Positions 1 through 8,929 are shown, numbered from the stretch's first letter. The stretch is 64,000 nt of DNA from Streptomyces venezuelae (GCF_008642275.1 NZ_CP029189.1:5934001-5998000), one strand, 5' to 3'. A program made the numbers and translations. Notes: a model not told the origin generated them from the letters alone.

Positions 1-1031
1 ACGACGAGAACGACGGCTTCTTCGACCACGTGGTCCCGCCGTACCCGCCGGCCTCCTCCGCCTGGGGCCTGTCCACGGCCGACGTGTCGAAGGACCTCTA
101 CGCCGGGGGCGGCGGTTACGCGGCCGGACCGTACGGGCTCGGCCCGCGCGTCCCGATGATCGTGGTCTCCCCGTGGAGCAAGGGCGGTTACGTCTGCTCC
201 GAGACCTTCGACCACACCTCGGTGATCCGCTTCATGGAGAAGCGCTTCGGCGTGCAGGAGCCCAACATCTCGCCCTGGCGCCGCGCCGTCTGCGGCGACC
301 TGACCTCGGCCTTCGACTTCACCCGGGCCGACGCCGCGCCCGCCGCGCTGCCGTCCACGGCCGGGTACGTCCCGCCGGACAAGGACCGCCACCCCTCCTA
401 CCACCCGACCCCGCCGGCGACCGGCACCCTGCCCCGGCAGGAAGCCGGCTCCAAGCCGACCCGCGCACTCGGCTACAGCCCCTACGTGGACGGCGCCCGC
501 ACCACCTCCACCGGCAAGTTCACCCTCACCTTCGCCTCCGGACCGACCCTGGGCGCCCACTTCCACAGCACCTCGGGCAACCGTACGGACGGCCCCTGGC
601 CCTACACGGTCGAGGCGGGCAAGACGCTGTCGGACACCTGGTCCACCAGCAGCTCCACCGGCAACCAGATCAACCTCACGGTGTGGGGGCCGAACGGCTT
701 CCTGCGCACCTGGAAGGGCCCGGCGAAGAAGGCCGGCCCCGAGGTCACGGCCCGCCACCAGGCGGCCACCGGCAACCTCACGCTGACCCTGACCAACTCC
801 GGGACGGCGGCCGTCAACCTCACGGTGACCAACACCTACGGCGGCGCCGCCCCGATCCTCAGGGTGGCGGCCGGTGCGACGGTGACCCACACGGTCGACC
901 TCGCCGCCTCGGGCCGCTGGTACGACGTGGCGGTCGTCTCCGACGCCGACGCCACCTTCCTGCGCCGTTTCGCCGGACACGTGGAGACCGGTGCCCCGGG
1001 CATCTCGGACCCGGCTATCAAGACCGTCTGA
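1..1031 (+). CDS. phosphocholine-specific phospholipase C, C-terminal part (5' end outside window)
   Basis: The frame is already open at base 3 and begins with the motif NDGFFDHVVPP, which is typical of bacterial phospholipase C of the acid-phosphatase-like phosphoesterase family. The N-terminal Tat signal and most of the catalytic domain therefore lie upstream of the window. The next segment (MIVVSPWSKGGYVCSETFDH, then VIRFMEKRFG) is the family's last conserved catalytic-domain block. Roughly the final 190 residues form two beta-rich modules of the DUF756 kind that ends these enzymes. The family is secreted and hydrolyses phosphatidylcholine or sphingomyelin. The stop overlaps the 3' end of the next, convergent gene by 14 bases. 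Family assignment is strong, but substrate preference cannot be read here. Confidence 0.9.
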   Translation, partial: DENDGFFDHVVPPYPPASSAWGLSTADVSKDLYAGGGGYAAGPYGLGPRVPMIVVSPWSKGGYVCSETFDHTSVIRFMEKRFGVQEPNISPWRRAVCGDLTSAFDFTRADAAPAALPSTAGYVPPDKDRHPSYHPTPPATGTLPRQEAGSKPTRALGYSPYVDGARTTSTGKFTLTFASGPTLGAHFHSTSGNRTDGPWPYTVEAGKTLSDTWSTSSSTGNQINLTVWGPNGFLRTWKGPAKKAGPEVTARHQAATGNLTLTLTNSGTAAVNLTVTNTYGGAAPILRVAAGATVTHTVDLAASGRWYDVAVVSDADATFLRRFAGHVETGAPGISDPAIKTV

Positions 1032-1722
1032 TCCGGTCCTCCGGTGCGCGCAGCAGCCGCCGTTCCAGGACCGGGAGGTCCGCCGGGCGGTGGCTGCGGG
1101 CGTACCGCAGCAGGATGTCCCGCGCGGTGTCGGGCACCCGGCGCCGCTTCGGGTGCCGGGTGGTGAACTCCTCGCTCGCGAAGAACCGCACGGCCCCTTC
1201 CAGGCCGGCCCGGTCCGTCTCCCGTACACCCCAGGCGAGTCGCTCCGTCGTGGTCCCGGCGAGCAGCCGTCCGGGGGCCCGGTCCGCGAGGAGCCACGCC
1301 GCGTCCCGGGGCTCTCGGCGTACGGCGCCCAGCCAGCCGAACACCGTGCCCGGCGGCACCCCGACCGGAGCCTGCGGCTCCGCCTCGCCCGCGGCCAGGG
1401 CCCGGGCGTACTCCCGCAGCTCCGCGGGCGCCGCGGCCACCCACCGTGCGCGGTGCCGGGCGGGGATGCCGTCGGGGGACAGCGGGTCGAGCAGGCGGCT
1501 CGCCTCCGGGCTGTGGTGATCCGCGCGCAGGCCCTCCTGGCACATGCAGTCGAAGGTGTCGTCGACGGGGTGGTCGTCGACCGGCCGCCTGGCCGCCGCC
1601 ACCGCGTCGATCTCGGCCGGATCGCTGATCAGGTACGTCGTGGGGTGGTGCGGGTGGCGTGCTCCGTCGGGCCGCGAGAAGTCCCCGATGGTCAGGGGGC
1701 GCGGGCGTGATGTCGGGTTCAC
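1018..1722 (-). CDS. hypothetical protein, about 234 aa
   Basis: I do not recognise this family. The frame stays open far upstream, but the GTG at 1722 gives a sensible N-terminus (VNPTSRPRPLTIGDFSRPDG) and leaves a 72-bp divergent gap to the hydrolase. The protein is soluble, rich in Arg, Ala and Asp/Glu, with no signal peptide or membrane segment. It has an unusual FDCMCQEG segment about 60 residues in, two Cys close together, followed by HH, which could bind metal (inference). The C-terminal half is helical and charged (RDAAWLLADRAPGRLL, RDILLRYARSHRPADLP). It ends inside the last codons of the phospholipase gene on the other strand. Codon use fits the neighbours, so I take it as a real gene of unknown role. 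Confidence 0.72.
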   Translation of the reverse strand: MNPTSRPRPLTIGDFSRPDGARHPHHPTTYLISDPAEIDAVAAARRPVDDHPVDDTFDCMCQEGLRADHHSPEASRLLDPLSPDGIPARHRARWVAAAPAELREYARALAAGEAEPQAPVGVPPGTVFGWLGAVRREPRDAAWLLADRAPGRLLAGTTTERLAWGVRETDRAGLEGAVRFFASEEFTTRHPKRRRVPDTARDILLRYARSHRPADLPVLERRLLRAPEDRIRRS

Positions 1723-1794
1723 GGTGTGATGGTAGATCCGGTGGGCAGAACCCTCGGCGTCGGTCCTTTTCGCCACGTCACCGAGGGAGAACGC

Positions 1795-2550
1795 ATGGCC
1801 ATCGCCCACCGCAGGATCGGTACCGGACCCGTCCGCGTCATCGTGCTGCACGACTGGTTCGGCACCTCCGCGCACTGGGGTTCCGTACTGGACCACCTGG
1901 ACCCGGAGGGCTTCAGCTACGTCTTCCTCGACTACCGCGGCTACGGAGACCGCCGCGACGTCCCCGGCCGCCACACCCTGGCCGAGATCGCCGACGACGT
2001 CCTCGAACTCGCCGACCAGCTCGGCTGGGACACCTTCTCCCTCCTCGGCCACTCCATGGGCGGCAAAGCCGTCCAGCAGGTCCTCGTCCGCGCCCCCGAG
2101 CGGGTGGAGAAGCTGATCGGGCTCGCTCCGGTCCCGGCCGCGCCCTACGCGATGGACGACGCGACCCACGCCCTCTTCCACGGCGCCGCCACCGACCCCG
2201 ACAAGCGCCGGACCATCCTCGACCTGGTCACGGGCAACCGGGTGAGCCGCCACTGGCTCGACGGGATGGTCGCCCACTCGCTGGCCGTCTCCCGCCCCGA
2301 GGCCTTCGCCGGCTACCTCGCCAGCTGGCAGCCGCTCGACCTGTCCGCCGCGGTGAAGGGCAACACCGTCCCGGTGCTGGTCCTCGTCGGTGAGTACGAC
2401 CTCGCGATCACCGCGGATGTGATGAGGGACACCTGGCAGGCCTCCTACCCGGACTGCCGGGTCGTGACGATCCCGGGCTCCGGCCACTACCCGCCGCACG
2501 AGACCCCGGTGGCCTTCGTCACCGAGGTGGAGGCCTTCCTGCGGATCTAG
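1795..2550 (+). CDS. alpha/beta-fold hydrolase
   Basis: This is a 251-residue single-domain alpha/beta hydrolase. The oxyanion block HDWFGTS follows strand 3, the nucleophile elbow is GHSMGG (Ser about residue 85), the acid Asp lies in LVGEYDLAI, and the catalytic His is in GSGHYPPHE near the C-terminus, so the triad is complete. I chose the ATG at 1795 because GAGGGAGA precedes it at good spacing. The same frame extends to a GTG at 1726 without a ribosome site. There is no signal peptide, so it should be cytosolic. It may be an esterase, lactonase or non-haem peroxidase-like hydrolase, and the substrate cannot be inferred. A tRNA gene and its terminator lie convergent downstream. Confidence 0.9.
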   Translation: MAIAHRRIGTGPVRVIVLHDWFGTSAHWGSVLDHLDPEGFSYVFLDYRGYGDRRDVPGRHTLAEIADDVLELADQLGWDTFSLLGHSMGGKAVQQVLVRAPERVEKLIGLAPVPAAPYAMDDATHALFHGAATDPDKRRTILDLVTGNRVSRHWLDGMVAHSLAVSRPEAFAGYLASWQPLDLSAAVKGNTVPVLVLVGEYDLAITADVMRDTWQASYPDCRVVTIPGSGHYPPHETPVAFVTEVEAFLRI

Positions 2551-2575
2551 GGGGTGTCCGCAAAGTACCCCGGCC
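2548..2575 (+). repeat. short stop-codon-linked repeat, copy 1
   Basis: Immediately after the TAG stop of the hydrolase comes GGGGTGTCCGCAAAGTACC. Almost the same string (TAG, then GGG, then TTCCGCAAAGTACC) follows the TAG stop of the exonuclease at 21223. Both directly abut stop codons, so this looks like a short repeated 3'-end element. Two copies in this window are all I can see. Confidence 0.5.
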
Positions 2576-2603
2576 GGACCAGCGGGGGCCGGGCACACGA
2601 AAA

Positions 2604-2642
2604 ATCCCGTGGGGTACGAGGAGACCTCGTACCCCACGGGAT
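2604..2642 (-). terminator. Rho-independent terminator of tRNA-His
   Basis: This is a perfect 18-bp stem (2604-2621 with 2625-2642) closed by a 3-base loop. On the minus strand it is followed by TTTTC, directly downstream of the tRNA 3' end. The stem is long enough to block readthrough from the hydrolase on the plus strand as well. Confidence 0.88.
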
Positions 2643-2648
2643 CGACAG

Positions 2649-2722
2649 GGTGAGTGACGGGACTTGAACCCGCGGCCACCTGGACCACAACCAGGTGCTC
2701 TACCAGCTGAGCTACACCCACC
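2649..2722 (-). tRNA. tRNA-His (anticodon GTG)
   Basis: Read on the minus strand the sequence folds as a full cloverleaf. The acceptor stem is GTGGGTG with CACTCAC, the D arm contains GCTCAGCTGGTAGAGC, the anticodon stem-loop is CCTGGTTGTGGTCCAGG with anticodon GTG, and the T arm contains GGTTCAAGTCC. An extra G at position -1 opposite C73 is the identity signature of histidine tRNA. CCA is not encoded, as is common in Streptomyces. Confidence 0.97.
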
Positions 2723-2907
2723 ACGAAGGGCGGCGGAACCGCCCGTTCGATGTGCAAGCACAGCATAGCCGATCAGAGGGGTGGTTCCGCGACGCCTTAT
2801 CGGGCGGCGGCCCCCCGGCTGGTGCACCGCAGGGAGCTCCTCTCCCCGGCCGGCCCGACCGGCGTGGCCGCTGCCCCCGCCGCGCCGTGCACGGCAGGAT
2901 CACCCGT

Positions 2908-4032
2908 ATGACACGTGAACCCGCACCCTTCACGGCCGATGACTACGCCGCCCGGATGGCCGCCGCCGCCCGGACCGCCTCCGACGCGGGACTCGCCGGA
3001 CTGCTGATCGCTCCAGGGCCCGACCTCACGCACCTCACGGGCTACCGGCCCACCGCCGAGACCGAGCGGCTGACCCTGCTCGTCCTGGCCGCCGGACAGG
3101 ACCCGGTGCTCATCGTGCCCGCGCTGGAGGCCCCCGACGCGCAGCAGGCCCCGGGTGCCGCCGCACTGACCCTGCGGGACTGGGCCGACGGGAAGAACCC
3201 GTACGCCGTCGCGGCCCCGCTGCTGGACTTCCGCGGGCGTTTCGGGGTGAGCGACAACACCTGGGCGCTGCACCTCCTGGGCCTCCAGCGGGAACTGCCC
3301 AACAGCTCCTACGCACCGCTCACGGACTGTCTGCCCATGCTCCGCGCGGTCAAGGACGAGCGGGAGCTGGAACGGCTGGCCGCGGCGGGGGCCGCCGCCG
3401 ACGCCGCCTACGCGCAGATCCTCCACCTCCCCTTCGCCGACCGCCGGGAGACCGACGTGGCCGAGGACCTCGCCGGCCTGCTGCGCGCGCACGGCCACTC
3501 CCAGGTCGACTTCACGGTCGTCGGCTCGGGCCCCAACGGTGCCAACCCGCACCACGAGGCCGGCGAGCGCGTCATCCGCCACGGCGACATGGTGGTCCTC
3601 GACTTCGGCGGCCTGCGGCACGGCTACGGCTCCGACATCTCCCGCACCGTGCACGTCGGCGAGCCCACCGCCGAGGAGCAGCGGGTCCACGACGTCGTCC
3701 GCGAGGCCCAGCAGGCAGGCGTGGCCGCGGTCCGGCCGGGGGTCGCCTGCCAGGAGATCGACCGGGCCGCCCGCGCCGTGATCACCGAGTTCGGCTACGG
3801 AGACCGCTTCATCCACCGCACCGGCCACGGCATCGGCGTGACCACCCACGAGCCCCCGTACATGGTCGAGGGCGAGGAGCAGCCGCTGGTCCCCGGCATG
3901 TGTTTCTCGGTGGAGCCGGGCGTCTACCTGCCGGGCCGGTTCGGCGTCCGCATCGAGGACATCGTGACCGTCACCGAGGACGGCGGGCGCCGCCTGAACA
4001 ACGCCCCGCGCGAGCTGGCCGTCGTGGAGTGA
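2908..4032 (+). CDS. M24 family Xaa-Pro peptidase
   Basis: This 374-residue enzyme has the creatinase N-terminal domain (about residues 10-140) and a pita-bread metallopeptidase domain. The dinuclear metal ligands are visible in order: VVLDFGG and GSDISRT (two Asp), HRTGHGIG (His), FSVEPGVY (Glu) and RIEDIV (Glu). It should remove N-terminal residues before proline, or split Xaa-Pro dipeptides, in the cytosol using Mn or Co. The ATG at 2908 fits the family N-terminus. The frame continues upstream into the tRNA region, which cannot be coding. Its stop lies 3 bp before the end of the convergent treZ gene. Dipeptidase and aminopeptidase P activities cannot be separated from sequence alone. Confidence 0.93.
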   Translation: MTREPAPFTADDYAARMAAAARTASDAGLAGLLIAPGPDLTHLTGYRPTAETERLTLLVLAAGQDPVLIVPALEAPDAQQAPGAAALTLRDWADGKNPYAVAAPLLDFRGRFGVSDNTWALHLLGLQRELPNSSYAPLTDCLPMLRAVKDERELERLAAAGAAADAAYAQILHLPFADRRETDVAEDLAGLLRAHGHSQVDFTVVGSGPNGANPHHEAGERVIRHGDMVVLDFGGLRHGYGSDISRTVHVGEPTAEEQRVHDVVREAQQAGVAAVRPGVACQEIDRAARAVITEFGYGDRFIHRTGHGIGVTTHEPPYMVEGEEQPLVPGMCFSVEPGVYLPGRFGVRIEDIVTVTEDGGRRLNNAPRELAVVE

Positions 4033-4035
4033 GCG

Positions 4036-5781
4036 TCACGGCGCCAGGACGACCGCCGTCTCGCCCGGTACGTGGATCCGCCCGTCGGGCCCCGGGTGGT
4101 CGACCGGCTCCCAGCAGGCGAGCACCCGTACCCCGTTGCGGCCCAGCGCGATGGTCACCGGGTCCGGGGAGAGGTTCACGGCCACCCGGACGTCGCCCCG
4201 CCGGAAGGTGAGCCAGCGGCGCTCCTCGTCGTGGGCGACCCGGACCGCAGCCAGGTCCGGGTCGCGCAGGTCGTGATGGGTGCGCCGGAGCGAGACCAGG
4301 GTGCGGTACCAGTCCAGCAGGCGGGCGTGGAGGGCCTGTTCGGGTTCAGCCCAGTCCAGGCAGGAGCGGTCCCGAGTGGCCGGGTCCTGCGGGTCCGGGA
4401 CCTCCTCGGCCTTCCAGCCGTGCGCCGCGAACTCCCGACGCCGCCCGGACCGTACCGCCTCGGCGAGGCCGGGGTCCTGGTGGTCGGTGAAGTACTGCCA
4501 GGGCGTCCTGGCCCCCCACTCCTCGCCCATGAACAGCATCGGCACGAACGGACCGGTCAGGGCCACGGTCGCGGCGCACGCCAGCAGCCCGGGGGAGAGC
4601 GAGGCGGAAAGCCGGTCGCCGAGCGCCCGGTTGCCGATCTGGTCGTGGGTCTGGGTGTAGCCGAGGAACCGGTGGGCGGGGGTCCGCCGGTGGTCCACCG
4701 GGCGGCCGTGGGTGCGGCCGCGGAAGGAGGACCAGGTCCCGTCGTGGAAGAAGACCCGGGTCATGGTCTTGGCGAGGGCGGCGAGCGGGGCCGCGGCGAA
4801 GTCCGCGTAGTACGCCTGGGACTCGCCCGTCAGCGCGCAGTGCAGGGCGTGGTGGAAGTCGTCGTTCCACTGGGCGTGCAGACCCAGGCCGCCGACGGCG
4901 CGCGGGGTGGTGGTGCGCGGGTCGCAGCGGTCGGACTCGGCGATCAGGAACAGCGGGCGGCCGGTGTCCGCCGCCAGGTCGTCGACGGCCGCGGACAGTT
5001 CCTCCAGGAAGGTCAGCGCCCGGTCGTCGGCCAGCGCGTGCACGGCGTCGAGCCGCAGCCCGTCGATCCCGTAGTCGCGCAGCCAGGCCAGCGCGCTGCC
5101 GAGCAGATAGGCGCGTACCTCGTCGGAGCCGGCGGCGTCCAGGTTCACCGCGGAGCCCCACGGGGTGTGGTGGGTGTCGGTGAAGTACGGTCCGAAGGCA
5201 GGCAGATGGTTGCCGGACGGGCCGAGGTGGTTGTGGACCACGTCCAGCACCACGCCCAGCCCGGCCTCGTGCGCGGCGGCCGTGAAGCGGGCCAGGCCGG
5301 CCGGGCCGCCGTACGGCTCGTGCACCGCCCAGGGCGCGACCCCGTCGTACCCCCAGCCGTGCCGGCCGGAGAAGGAACAGACCGGCATCAGCTCGACGTG
5401 CGTGACGCCGAGGGAGGTGAGGTGCCCGAGCCGGGCGGCGGCCGCGTCGAAGGTCCCCTCGGGGGTGAAGGTGCCGATGTGCAGCTCGTACAGGACCGCG
5501 TCCTGGAGCCGGACGTGCGGCGGCCGGGCCGGCCCCCGGGCGAGGGCCTCCAGGTCGACCACCGCCGACAGGCCGTCGGGCCCGTCGGGCAGCCGGCGCC
5601 CGCGCGGGTCCGGCCGCGGGCCTTCGCCGTCGAGCAGGAACCCGTAGCGGCTCCCGTCGGCGGCCGGGGCCTCGGCGGTCCACCAGCCGTCCCGGTCCGG
5701 ATCGCGCGCCAGGTCGTACGTGGCCCCGTCGAGCAGCATGGCGACGTGACCTGTCAGTGGTGCCCACACCTCGAACTGCAC
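4036..5781 (-). CDS. treZ: malto-oligosyltrehalose trehalohydrolase
   Basis: This 581-residue GH13 enzyme releases trehalose from maltooligosyl trehalose, the second step of the TreY-TreZ route from glycogen. An N-terminal E-set domain (QFEVWAPLTGHVAML) is followed by the (beta/alpha)8 barrel. Visible active-site blocks are DVVHNHLG, DGLRLDAVHALADD (nucleophile Asp), LIAESDRCDPR (acid Glu) and QTHDQIGNRALG (transition-state Asp). Length matches the family. It starts at a GTG preceded by GAGGGG. The partner treY lies about 7 kb away on the same strand, not adjacent, which is a common arrangement in Streptomyces. The start faces the FHA gene across about 110 bp. Confidence 0.95.
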   Translation of the reverse strand: MQFEVWAPLTGHVAMLLDGATYDLARDPDRDGWWTAEAPAADGSRYGFLLDGEGPRPDPRGRRLPDGPDGLSAVVDLEALARGPARPPHVRLQDAVLYELHIGTFTPEGTFDAAAARLGHLTSLGVTHVELMPVCSFSGRHGWGYDGVAPWAVHEPYGGPAGLARFTAAAHEAGLGVVLDVVHNHLGPSGNHLPAFGPYFTDTHHTPWGSAVNLDAAGSDEVRAYLLGSALAWLRDYGIDGLRLDAVHALADDRALTFLEELSAAVDDLAADTGRPLFLIAESDRCDPRTTTPRAVGGLGLHAQWNDDFHHALHCALTGESQAYYADFAAAPLAALAKTMTRVFFHDGTWSSFRGRTHGRPVDHRRTPAHRFLGYTQTHDQIGNRALGDRLSASLSPGLLACAATVALTGPFVPMLFMGEEWGARTPWQYFTDHQDPGLAEAVRSGRRREFAAHGWKAEEVPDPQDPATRDRSCLDWAEPEQALHARLLDWYRTLVSLRRTHHDLRDPDLAAVRVAHDEERRWLTFRRGDVRVAVNLSPDPVTIALGRNGVRVLACWEPVDHPGPDGRIHVPGETAVVLAP

Positions 5782-5891
5782 GGACGGTCCCCTCGTCGTC
5801 GGCGGTGTCCAGCATGCGTATCGTGCCCATCATTCCGGGCGCGGTGGGGGAGTTCTGGACACTCCGCCCCCGACGGGCCGACAATCACCCT

Positions 5892-6455
5892 GTGACGTCC
5901 AGTTTCGAGATTCCCGCCTTCCCCGCGCCACGGCTCTCCGACGCCGAGCGCGACCGGGCGCTGGGCCAGCTCAGGGAGGGCGCGGCCCTCGGCAAGCTGT
6001 CCCACGACACCTTCCTGCGCCGGATGGAACTCGCCCTGGTCGCCCGCCGCTCCGAGGACCTCGCCGCGCTCACGGCCGACCTCCACTCCCGGGAGCCGTC
6101 CGAAAGCCCCTGGACCCGTCGGCTCTTCGGCTGGGTCGGCCGGGCCTCGGCGGTGTCCCTCGGGGTCCGGCGGGCCTGGCACGCCGAGCGCCTGCCCAAG
6201 CTGCTGCTGCCGCATCCGAGCGCGGTGGTCCTGCGGATCGGCCGCGACCCCGGCAACGGGCTGCGGCTCAGCCACGAGACGGTCTCCCGGGCGCACGCGG
6301 AGCTCAGGCTGCAGGCCGGGGCGTGGGTGCTCAGGGACCTCGGCTCCACCAACGGGACCACGGTCAACGGGCACCGGGTGACCGGCTCCGCGGTGGTCCG
6401 TGACGGCGACCAGGTCAGCTTCGGGAACATGACCTTCCGGCTCTCGTCGAGCTGA
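5892..6455 (+). CDS. DUF1707 and FHA domain protein
   Basis: The 187-residue protein has an N-terminal DUF1707 module (RLSDAERDRALGQLREG to DLAALTADL, about residues 13-65), a basic linker, and a C-terminal forkhead-associated domain from about residue 110. The FHA phosphothreonine-binding signature is complete: IGRDPGNGL, SRAHAEL, LGSTNGTTVNG and GDQVSFG. FHA domains bind Ser/Thr-kinase substrates, so this is probably a cytosolic signalling adaptor. No kinase gene is next to it. The GTG at 5892 places DUF1707 near the N-terminus; the frame further upstream overlaps the start region of treZ and looks non-coding. Its pathway is unknown. Confidence 0.9.
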   Translation: MTSSFEIPAFPAPRLSDAERDRALGQLREGAALGKLSHDTFLRRMELALVARRSEDLAALTADLHSREPSESPWTRRLFGWVGRASAVSLGVRRAWHAERLPKLLLPHPSAVVLRIGRDPGNGLRLSHETVSRAHAELRLQAGAWVLRDLGSTNGTTVNGHRVTGSAVVRDGDQVSFGNMTFRLSSS

Positions 6456-6652
6456 GGACGACGCCCCGCGTCCGCCGAGGGTGCCCCGCCGGCCGGGCGC
6501 CGCGAGCGGACCCGCAGGATGACGGTCATGTGGCGAACGCTGCCGCGGCAAAGTCCAGGGTCGGACCGTCAGGGTTCTTCGAGTCCCTTACCGGGACCGT
6601 CCCTGGCGACGCTGCAGGACGGGTCGCCACCGAGGCGACATCGCCCGTCAGC

Positions 6653-7597
6653 TCACCTGGCTGCGAGACCAGCCCGCACCGCGTCAAGGATCGAGTGTGC
6701 GCCCCGGTCGATGAGTTCCGCGGCCAGGGCTGCACCCAGCTTGTCCGGCTCGGCAGACGGACCGGTCAGCGTCCCCGAAATCTGCTCGGTACCGTCCAGT
6801 GAACTGACCTGACCGAACAACCTGAGAGTTCCGTCCGGCAGGGTCTCGCCGTACGCGCCCACGGGGACGCTGCACCCGCCGTGCAGCTCGGCAAGCAGGG
6901 TGCGTTCCGCCCTGATCTCCGCGTCAACGGCTGCGTTGCCGACCGTGGACAGGATCTCGCGCAAGTGGGCCGAGGACTCGTCCGTCCGAACCTGAATGCC
7001 CAAAGCGCCCTGTCCGGGGCTCGGCGGAAAGAGGTCGAGCGGCAGCATCTCGCCGATCGCACCGTCGAGTCCGAGCCGGCGGAGTCCCGCAGCGGCGAGC
7101 ACCACCGCGTCCAGCCCTTCCGTTTCGATCTTCCTGAGCCGGGGCGGGACGTTGCCCCGGATGGGGACGATCACAAGGTCGGGACGCACCGCGAGCAGCT
7201 GCGCGATACGCCGAGGGGAACCCGTTCCGACCTTCGCCCCCTTCCGTAGTCCGGCGAGGGTCGAGCCGCACAGTGCATCGCGCACGTCCTCGCGTCCCGG
7301 CGGGGGCAACAACGTGAGCCCGCTCGGGTTCGCCGTGGGAAGGTCCTTCAGCGAATGGACGATCACGTCCACGTCACCGCGCAGCAGTGCTGCCTCCTGC
7401 TCGGTGCTGAATGCCGACCCGCCACTGACCGCGGATACGCTCGACAGGAGCGACTTGCGGTCCTTGTCGCCCCCCTCCAGAATCACGCGGTGCGTGAACG
7501 TGGTGTCCGGGAACCGCTCGCGGAGCGGGCGCAGGTACTCACGCACTTGAGCCTTGGCAAGGTTGCTCGCGCGCGAGCCGACGAGGTACTGAACCAC
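6653..7597 (-). CDS. hemC: hydroxymethylbilane synthase (free-standing)
   Basis: This 314-residue enzyme polymerises four porphobilinogens into hydroxymethylbilane for haem, siroheme and cobalamin. All key blocks are present: VGSRASNLAKAQ, VHSLKDLP (catalytic Asp about 85), GTGSPRRIAQL, IRGNVPPRLRKIE, and GGCSVPVGAYGE carrying the dipyrromethane-anchoring Cys at about 242, as in E. coli. The usual KGLF block is SGGSAFST here, so it is a divergent paralogue. I prefer the GTG at 7597, 9 bases after GGGAGAG, to the TTG at 7606. No other hem gene is adjacent, although Streptomyces normally keeps hemC next to hemA. AT content is slightly higher than in its neighbours. It is likely a second copy, perhaps acquired (inference). 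Confidence 0.9.
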   Translation of the reverse strand: MVQYLVGSRASNLAKAQVREYLRPLRERFPDTTFTHRVILEGGDKDRKSLLSSVSAVSGGSAFSTEQEAALLRGDVDVIVHSLKDLPTANPSGLTLLPPPGREDVRDALCGSTLAGLRKGAKVGTGSPRRIAQLLAVRPDLVIVPIRGNVPPRLRKIETEGLDAVVLAAAGLRRLGLDGAIGEMLPLDLFPPSPGQGALGIQVRTDESSAHLREILSTVGNAAVDAEIRAERTLLAELHGGCSVPVGAYGETLPDGTLRLFGQVSSLDGTEQISGTLTGPSAEPDKLGAALAAELIDRGAHSILDAVRAGLAAR

Positions 7598-8051
7598 GGT
7601 GACCAACTCTCCCAGCCTGACAGGGTGTCATCAGGCTACGGTTCCGCGCTGCGTGCTCATGCAGACAGAGGGCCGGCTCAGCATGCCGGCACGATCCGCT
7701 TCTACGACCGTCCCGGAGCATCGGCCGGAGGCGAGGTCGCCCCCGAGGCTTCGCACCGCCCGCCGCCCGCCGCCCGCCGCTCGGCCCGCGGACCGACCCG
7801 CGTCCACACCGACATCGCACGACGCACACGTTCCGCCAGATGGGCCTCCGGTCGGCGCCTGACGCCACGTGAGGGTCAAGAGCCGCACGCGAGACGCCCC
7901 GGTGGAAGCCTCCCCGTCCGGTTCCGCTTCCCGGCGACCGGCCCGCCGGTCGGTCCGTGTCGGGCCGTCGGCGCGGGCGCGCACCGCGCACTCCTGTGCG
8001 CCCCCTCGTGCTCCTTCGGCGCGGACGGCCGCCACCGTACGGTTCCGGGCT
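7598..8051. other. 454-bp intergenic region
   Basis: This spacer separates the divergent hemC and oxygenase genes, so it must hold both promoters. It contains runs of GCCCGCC and a small CCTGA/TCAGG inverted repeat next to the hemC ribosome site. The open frames crossing it are Arg/Pro-rich and lack ribosome sites. I see no convincing gene or RNA. Confidence 0.5.
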
Positions 8052-8903
8052 ATGAGCGGATACACGATGGAACCGGCCACGCCGATGGAAATCAGCCCCC
8101 GCGTACTGCCGCCCTCCGACCGGTGGTCCCCCGCGCTCGTGGTACCGGCGCCGGTCTGCCGTTTCGAGAACTTCCTGGGCGCGGAGCGCGCCGCCGCCCT
8201 GCTGGACTACGCGATATCCCGGGAGGAGGACTTCACGGCGGGGACCGTCCTGGACCCCCTGACCGGACAGGTGTCCCGCAAGGGGCGGGACTCGCTGGTC
8301 CTTCCCGTGACCAGCGAGGTGTTCAGCGCACACCTGGCCGACTGCCTGCCGCTCGTCCAGGAGGTCCTCGGTCACCGGGCCCCGCTCGCACAGTCGCTGA
8401 CCGTCCTGACGGCACACGGTGAAGGCGGCCACTTCGGCATCCACACGGACGCCTCACGCGTCCGGGACGTGGGAACCGCGCTGTCCGCCGTGTACTACCT
8501 GCACCGCACGCCGCGCGGCTTCGGCGGCGGCCGGCTCCGCCTGTACGACACCGTGGTGGAGGACGGCAGGGCGCGGCCGGGGGAGTCCTACCGCACGATC
8601 GAGCCCGAGCACGACACCATCGCCTTCTTCCCCTCCGGCGCCTTCCACGAGGTCGTGCCGTCCACCTGCCCGAGCGGGCGGTTCCCGGACCACCGGTTCA
8701 CCCTCACGACGTGGATCTCCGCCGCGGCGCCCCCCGTGGCCCCGGACGCCCGCCGGCCGTACGTCTGGCAGTGGCTGGCGGACGCGGCCGAAGGCACCCG
8801 CCCTCTCCACGACGCCGCCGAGGACCACGACGGAGCCAGGCCGGTGGCGCTGCCGCCGCCCGGCCCCGACACCCGCCTGGGGCCGACCGGGAAGCGGGCC
8901 TGA
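8052..8903 (+). CDS. 2-oxoglutarate/Fe(II)-dependent oxygenase (prolyl 4-hydroxylase-like)
   Basis: This is a 283-residue protein with a 2OG-Fe(II) oxygenase domain from about residue 35 to 225. The iron facial triad is visible: HFGIHTDASR (His-X-Asp) and GAFHEVVP (distal His), followed by RFTLTTWISA with the Arg that usually binds 2-oxoglutarate. AVYYLHRTPRGFGGGRLRLYD matches the family core strand. It should hydroxylate a protein or small molecule using O2 and 2-oxoglutarate. The ATG at 8052 lacks a strong ribosome site, and ATGs at 8067 and 8082 are alternatives. The C-terminal 50 residues are low-complexity. It stands alone between an orphan hemC and a convergent carboxypeptidase, so the substrate is unknown. 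Confidence 0.85.
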   Translation: MSGYTMEPATPMEISPRVLPPSDRWSPALVVPAPVCRFENFLGAERAAALLDYAISREEDFTAGTVLDPLTGQVSRKGRDSLVLPVTSEVFSAHLADCLPLVQEVLGHRAPLAQSLTVLTAHGEGGHFGIHTDASRVRDVGTALSAVYYLHRTPRGFGGGRLRLYDTVVEDGRARPGESYRTIEPEHDTIAFFPSGAFHEVVPSTCPSGRFPDHRFTLTTWISAAAPPVAPDARRPYVWQWLADAAEGTRPLHDAAEDHDGARPVALPPPGPDTRLGPTGKRA

Positions 8904-8929
8904 CCCCGGCCCCGCCCGGCCCCGCCCGC

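Noticed and set aside
7599..7862. Small plus-strand gene upstream of the 2OG oxygenase
   Set aside because: Arg/Pro-rich product, no family match, no proper ribosome site, and it overlaps the hemC start.
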